Assembly (NCBI GenBank): GCA_903847495.1
Contig: CAINDT010000209.1
Location: 1-12,493, forward strand
DNA: 12,493 nucleotides
Source: an uncultured Actinomycetes bacterium
Lineage (GTDB): Bacteria > Actinomycetota > Thermoleophilia > Gaiellales > F1-60-MAGs149
Direction: 5' to 3'
A program made the position numbers and the translations under genes. Below the pieces are notes generated by a model. That model ran no database searches, was not told the DNA's origin, and saw nothing but the letters and a program-made list of their open reading frames with translations. Of this stretch, positions 8,368 to 12,493 are shown in pieces. Within the stretch, counting starts at the first letter, position 1; the number at the start of each line of letters is the position of its first letter.

Positions 8368-8414
8368 GGTGATCAACCCCGCTCGTCGCGCTCCGGCGCG
8401 GCGAGCGGGTCACC
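8368..8414 (+). promoter_or_regulatory. UNCG-capped hairpin between the binding protein and permease genes
   Basis: Bases 8378-8391 pair with 8396-8409 without interruption: 14 pairs, one a G-T wobble, closed as C(TCCG)G, the very stable UNCG tetraloop class. A further five pairs (8368-8372 with 8410-8414) flank it, with a 5-nt bulge on the 5' side. No T-run follows, so full termination is unlikely. Such structures after binding-protein genes often protect the upstream mRNA from 3' exonucleases and raise binding protein over permease; that role is inferred here. Confidence 0.6.
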
Positions 8415-8427
8415 ATCTCGCCCTCGC

Positions 8428-9453
8428 ATGGTCCGCTTCCTGATCCGACGCCTGCTCGGCGGCATCTTCGTGGTGCTCGTCGTGACCCTCGCGGTCTTCG
8501 TGCTGTTCGGACCCGTGCTGCGCTGGAACTCGAACATCTCGCCAGCGCGCCTCTACGCCGGCAAGAACCCCTCGCCCGAGCAGATTGAGCGCGTCTCGGC
8601 CCTGCTCGGCCTCGACAAGCCGTACTACGTCCAGTACGGCTACACGCTCAAGCGGCTCGTGCTCGGCCCCTCCCAGGAGGAGCGTGAACGCGTCTGCCCG
8701 GGCTCGACGGCCGCCGAGTGCGACGAATTGCTCGGCCGCTTCGGCAGCTCCTTTGCGAAGCAGCGTTCCGTCGATTCGCTGATCTGGACGCACTTCCCGG
8801 TGACGCTGTCGTTGACCTTCGTCGCCGCCATCCTCTGGCTGCTGATCTCCATACCCATCGGCATCATCTCGGCGATCCGACCACGCTCGATCTTCGACCG
8901 CGTGACGATCGTCTTCGTGCTGATCGGGCAATCGCTGCCCGTCTACTACTTCGGCCTGCTGGCCCTCTACTTCCTCGCCTACCGGCTCGGCTGGTTCCCG
9001 CTGTCGGGCTACGAGCCCCTGTCGAACCCCGGGCAATGGCTGTATCACCTGCTGCTTCCCGGCCTCGTGCTGGCACTGCAGTTCGCCGCCATCTACGTGC
9101 GCATCACGCGCTCGCAGATGCTCGACACGCTCAGCGAGGACTACGTCCGCACGGCACGCGCCAAGGGCGCGGGCGAGACGCGCGTCATCGTCCGCCACGC
9201 CTTCCGCAACGCGATGCTCCCGATCGTGACGATGTTCGGTCTCGACCTCGGCCTGCTGCTCGGCGGCGCGATCCTGATTGAGGTGACGTTCGGCCTGCAG
9301 GGGCTCGGCTGGCTCGCCGTCCAGGCCGCGCAGCGCCTCGACGTGCCGACGACAGCCGGCATCGTGCTCTTCTCCGCGATCATCATCGTGGCGGCGAACA
9401 TCGTCGTCGACATCGTCAACGCCACCCTCGACCCGCGGATCCGGCTGGAGTAG
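8428..9453 (+). CDS. ABC importer permease, DppB/OppB type
   Basis: The second membrane half of the importer, 341 aa. The N-terminus MVRFLIRRLLGG and first helix (about 10-29) are typical of DppB/OppB, and the segment SPEQIERVSALLGLDKPYYV (49-68) is the family's external-loop hallmark. The core begins near residue 122 (HFPVTLSL). The EAA loop is at 237-265 (EDYVRTARAKGAGE, then RHAFRNAMLP), and the protein ends with DPRIRLE. The external loop carries an extra polar stretch with C90 and C98, between the usual YVQYGYTLKRLVLG and the core. No strong Shine-Dalgarno precedes the ATG, and the UNCG hairpin ends 13 nt before it, so expression is probably lower than that of the binding protein. The gene is followed after 3 nt by the first ATPase gene. 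Confidence 0.92.
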   Translation: MVRFLIRRLLGGIFVVLVVTLAVFVLFGPVLRWNSNISPARLYAGKNPSPEQIERVSALLGLDKPYYVQYGYTLKRLVLGPSQEERERVCPGSTAAECDELLGRFGSSFAKQRSVDSLIWTHFPVTLSLTFVAAILWLLISIPIGIISAIRPRSIFDRVTIVFVLIGQSLPVYYFGLLALYFLAYRLGWFPLSGYEPLSNPGQWLYHLLLPGLVLALQFAAIYVRITRSQMLDTLSEDYVRTARAKGAGETRVIVRHAFRNAMLPIVTMFGLDLGLLLGGAILIEVTFGLQGLGWLAVQAAQRLDVPTTAGIVLFSAIIIVAANIVVDIVNATLDPRIRLE

Positions 9454-9456
9454 GGC

Positions 9457-10460
<1,004 letters not shown>

Positions 10461-10464
<4 letters not shown>

Positions 10465-11444
10465 GCGAGCCGATCCTCCGCGCGACGGGCGTCACGATCG
10501 GATTCCCGGTCACGCGCGGCATCATCTTCCAACGGGAGGTCGGCCGCGTGCAGGCCGTCGATGGCGTCGACCTTGAGCTGCACGCGGGCGAGACGCTCGC
10601 GATCGTCGGCGAGTCCGGCTGCGGCAAGACGACGCTGGCCCGCGGCCTCGTGCGCCTGCAGTCCATCGATGCGGGCACCATCGAGTACCTCGGCGAGGAC
10701 ATCACACGCCGCAGCGGGCGCGGCCTGACGGACTTTCGCCGCCAGGTCACGATGATCTTCCAGGATCCGATCGCCTCGCTCGATCCACGCATGCGCATCG
10801 GACAGTCCGTGCAGGAGCCGCTGGATATCCACGGGATCGGCACGCCCGTCGAGCGCAAGCGCAGGGTGCAGGAGGCGATGGAGCGCGTCGGGCTGAATCC
10901 GGAGCACTACAACCGCTTCCCACACGAGTTCTCCGGCGGACAGCGCCAGCGCATCGGGATCGCGCGTGCCGTGGTGATGGAGCCGCGTGTGATCGTCTGC
11001 GATGAACCCGTCTCCGCACTCGACGTGTCCGTGCAGGCGCAGATCGTGAACCTGCTGGAGGATCTCCAGCGCGACCTCGGGCTGTCGTACATCGTGATCG
11101 CCCACGACCTCGACGTCGTGCGGCGTTTGGCGGATCGCGTCAAGGTCATGTACCTCGGACGCGTGGTCGAGGAGGGCACCGGCGAGCAGGTCTACACCGC
11201 GCCGCGGCATCCGTACTCCAGCGCGCTCCTGGCAGCGCGGCCCGTCGCCGACCCGGTGCGCGCGCGATCGCAGCAGCGCATCGTCCTCGAGGGCGACGTG
11301 CCGAGCCCCCTCAATCCTCCGTCCGGCTGCCGCTTCCATCCGCGTTGCCCCGTCGCACAGCCGTCATGCGCGCAGGAAGACCCGCGCCTCGAGCACGCCG
11401 CCGACGGTCATGGCTGGGCGTGCGCCTACCCGCTGGAGCCGTGA
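10461..11444 (+). CDS. ABC importer ATPase, DppF/OppF type
   Basis: The partner ATPase; 327 aa. Walker A GESGCGKT (50-57), Q101 in IFQDPIASLDP, signature FSGGQRQR (157-164), Walker B VIVCDEPV with catalytic E182, and switch H215 are all intact. The opening GFPVTRGIIFQREVGRVQAVDG is a DppF/OppF feature. The C-terminal region has HPYSSALL and four cysteines (290, 296, 303, 321), mirroring its partner, so both ATPases may carry a metal cluster. GGGGAGGAG at 10447-10455 is a strong ribosome-binding site, and the start overlaps the preceding stop by 4 nt. Its own stop overlaps the GTG of a small membrane protein gene. Confidence 0.94.
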
Positions 11445-11722
11445 GCGGCACGGACAGGCGGTCCACGGCGCTGCGCCTCGTCGCGTTGCTGGTCGCGCTC
11501 GTGGTGGTTGCGACGCTGGTGTCGGGCGCCTTCGCGGCCGCCGGGCGGCCCGCAGGACAGGCGATCGCGGGCGGCTGTGGCCTGGTGGGCGTGCTGCTCG
11601 TGCTGCTCGGCGCGGTGCTGCTCGGGCTCGCCCGACGTGCCGACGGACGCGTGACGCAGGCGACGGGACTCGGGACCCTCGCGCTGAGCGTCCCGTTTCT
11701 CGTCATCGCGCTTGCCGTTTGA
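11441..11722 (+). CDS. Small three-helix membrane protein of unknown function
   Basis: A 93-aa protein I do not recognise. After a short polar start (MSGTDRRS) there are three hydrophobic segments: about 11-33, 42-64 and 77-93. The joining loops contain RPAG and a basic ARRADGR, and the C-terminus ends inside the last helix. The GTG start overlaps the ATPase stop (GTGA), and GGAG at 11435-11438 is only 2 nt away, so coupling to the importer operon is the likely mode of expression. The frame is open further upstream to an ATG at 11345, but that start would bury the gene in the ATPase gene for about 100 bases. Lying between the importer and atpD, it could belong with either or neither. Confidence 0.6.
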   Translation: MSGTDRRSTALRLVALLVALVVVATLVSGAFAAAGRPAGQAIAGGCGLVGVLLVLLGAVLLGLARRADGRVTQATGLGTLALSVPFLVIALAV

Positions 11723-11756
11723 GGCCGGTTGCCCCCCGTCCCGCGGCCAGGTTCGC

Positions 11757-11798
11757 TAAGGTGCCGCCAGATGCACGGGCGCTGTAACGCGTCCGTGC
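11757..11798 (+). promoter_or_regulatory. Candidate atpD promoter -10 element and 5' leader hairpin
   Basis: TAAGGT at 11757-11762 fits the TANNNT -10 consensus. TTGCCC at 11729-11734 resembles a -35 but the 22-bp gap is too wide, so the promoter call is weak. About 10 nt after the -10, bases 11773-11782 pair with 11789-11798 (10 pairs, one G-T wobble) around a 6-nt loop TGTAAC. The stem would lie at or near the 5' end of a transcript begun here. The rest of the 121-base gap (11723-11843) holds no gene and no clear terminator. Confidence 0.4.
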
Positions 11799-11843
11799 GG
11801 TATCACCTTCGAGACCAGCGACCTGAGAGGGCACGAGACGCAC

Positions 11844-12493
11844 ATGAGCGAGCGCAACGTCGGCAAGATCGTCGAGATCAAGGGCGTCGTCATCGACGCG
11901 GTCTTCCCGGACTCGCTTCCCGCGATCTACGCGGCACTTCACATCCAGACCGCCAACGGCTTCGTCGTGGCTGAGGTGCAGCAGCACCTGGGCGACAACC
12001 GCGTCCGCGCGGTGGCCATGGACTCCACGGACGGTCTGGCCCGCGGCGCCGAGGTCGTGGACACCGGCAGCTCGATCAGCGTCCCCGTCGGTCCGCAGAC
12101 GCTCGGCCGCATCTTCAACGTGCTGGGCGACGCGATCGACAACGGCGAGCCCGTCACCGGCGAGCGCTGGGGCATCCATCGCGAGCCCCCGAAGTTCGAG
12201 GAGCTCGATCCGAAGCCGTCGCTGCTCGAGACGGGCATCAAGGTCGTCGACCTGCTCGCGCCGTACACGAAGGGCGGCAAGATCGGCCTCTTCGGCGGTG
12301 CCGGCGTCGGCAAGACCGTGCTCATCCAGGAGCTCATCAACAACATCGCGACGCAGCACGGCGGCCTATCCGTCTTCGCCGGCGTCGGCGAGCGGACCCG
12401 CGAGGGAACCGATCTTTGGCTCGAGATGCAGGAAGCGAAGATCGGCGACACCGGTCGCAGCGTCATCGAGCAGACCTGCATGGTGTTCGGCCA
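11844..12493 (+). CDS. atpD: F1 ATP synthase subunit beta (partial, runs off the window)
   Basis: The catalytic subunit of the F1 head; the first 216 residues are present and the frame is open at the window end. The N-terminal barrel (VGKIVEIKGVVIDAVFPDSL, 6-25) is followed by LGRIFNVLGDAID (87-99), Walker A GGAGVGKT (151-158) and GERTREG (182-188), whose E183 matches the catalytic glutamate of the family. ATG at 11844 fits the family N-terminus. GAGAGG at 11825-11830 is 13 nt away, so the ribosome-binding site is weak or noncanonical. atpD normally follows atpG directly. Here a complete importer and a small membrane protein intervene, so beta may be expressed from its own promoter. atpC (epsilon) is not seen and would be expected beyond the edge. 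Confidence 0.97.
   Translation, partial: MSERNVGKIVEIKGVVIDAVFPDSLPAIYAALHIQTANGFVVAEVQQHLGDNRVRAVAMDSTDGLARGAEVVDTGSSISVPVGPQTLGRIFNVLGDAIDNGEPVTGERWGIHREPPKFEELDPKPSLLETGIKVVDLLAPYTKGGKIGLFGGAGVGKTVLIQELINNIATQHGGLSVFAGVGERTREGTDLWLEMQEAKIGDTGRSVIEQTCMVFG

Noticed and set aside
11345..11440. Upstream ATG start for the small membrane protein
   Set aside because: It would overlap the end of the ATPase gene by about 100 bases and add an Arg-rich segment with no family features. The GTGA junction is the typical operon arrangement.

Overview
The window is GC-rich, with a strong G/C preference at third codon positions, and all convincing genes lie on the + strand. The protein styles suggest a high-GC actinomycetote. 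A deep lineage such as Thermoleophilia (Solirubrobacterales-like) is my best guess, from the c-subunit and a-subunit sequences and the split ATP synthase cluster. This is a judgement from sequence flavour, not a placement.

Positions 1-5378 hold the first part of an F1Fo ATP synthase operon: a small AtpZ/AtpI-family membrane protein, an AtpI-like four-helix protein, then atpB (a), atpE (c), atpF (b), atpH (delta), atpA (alpha) and atpG (gamma). Genes are packed with 1-4 nt overlaps or short gaps. Many starts are not ATG: TTG for atpB and GTG for atpH, atpA and atpG. A 17-bp hairpin with a GCAA loop (20-60) ends directly against the first Shine-Dalgarno sequence.

Positions 5379-11722 hold a complete peptide/nickel-type (Dpp/Opp family) ABC importer in the unusual order permease C, binding lipoprotein A, permease B, ATPase D, ATPase F. 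A 93-aa three-helix membrane protein overlaps the end of the last ATPase gene. The importer operon carries several RNA-level signals: a structured 174-bp leader with a 17-pair hairpin, a 9-codon upstream ORF coupled to the binding protein start, and a 14-bp hairpin with a TCCG (UNCG-class) loop between the binding protein and permease B.

Positions 11723-12493 hold a short leader with a candidate -10 element and a 10-bp hairpin, followed by atpD (beta), which runs off the window. The main oddity is therefore that atpD is separated from atpA and atpG by a whole nutrient importer about 6.4 kb long. The beta subunit may have its own promoter and leader, or depend on read-through from the importer. 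No CRISPR array, rRNA, tRNA, insertion sequence or integrase was seen.
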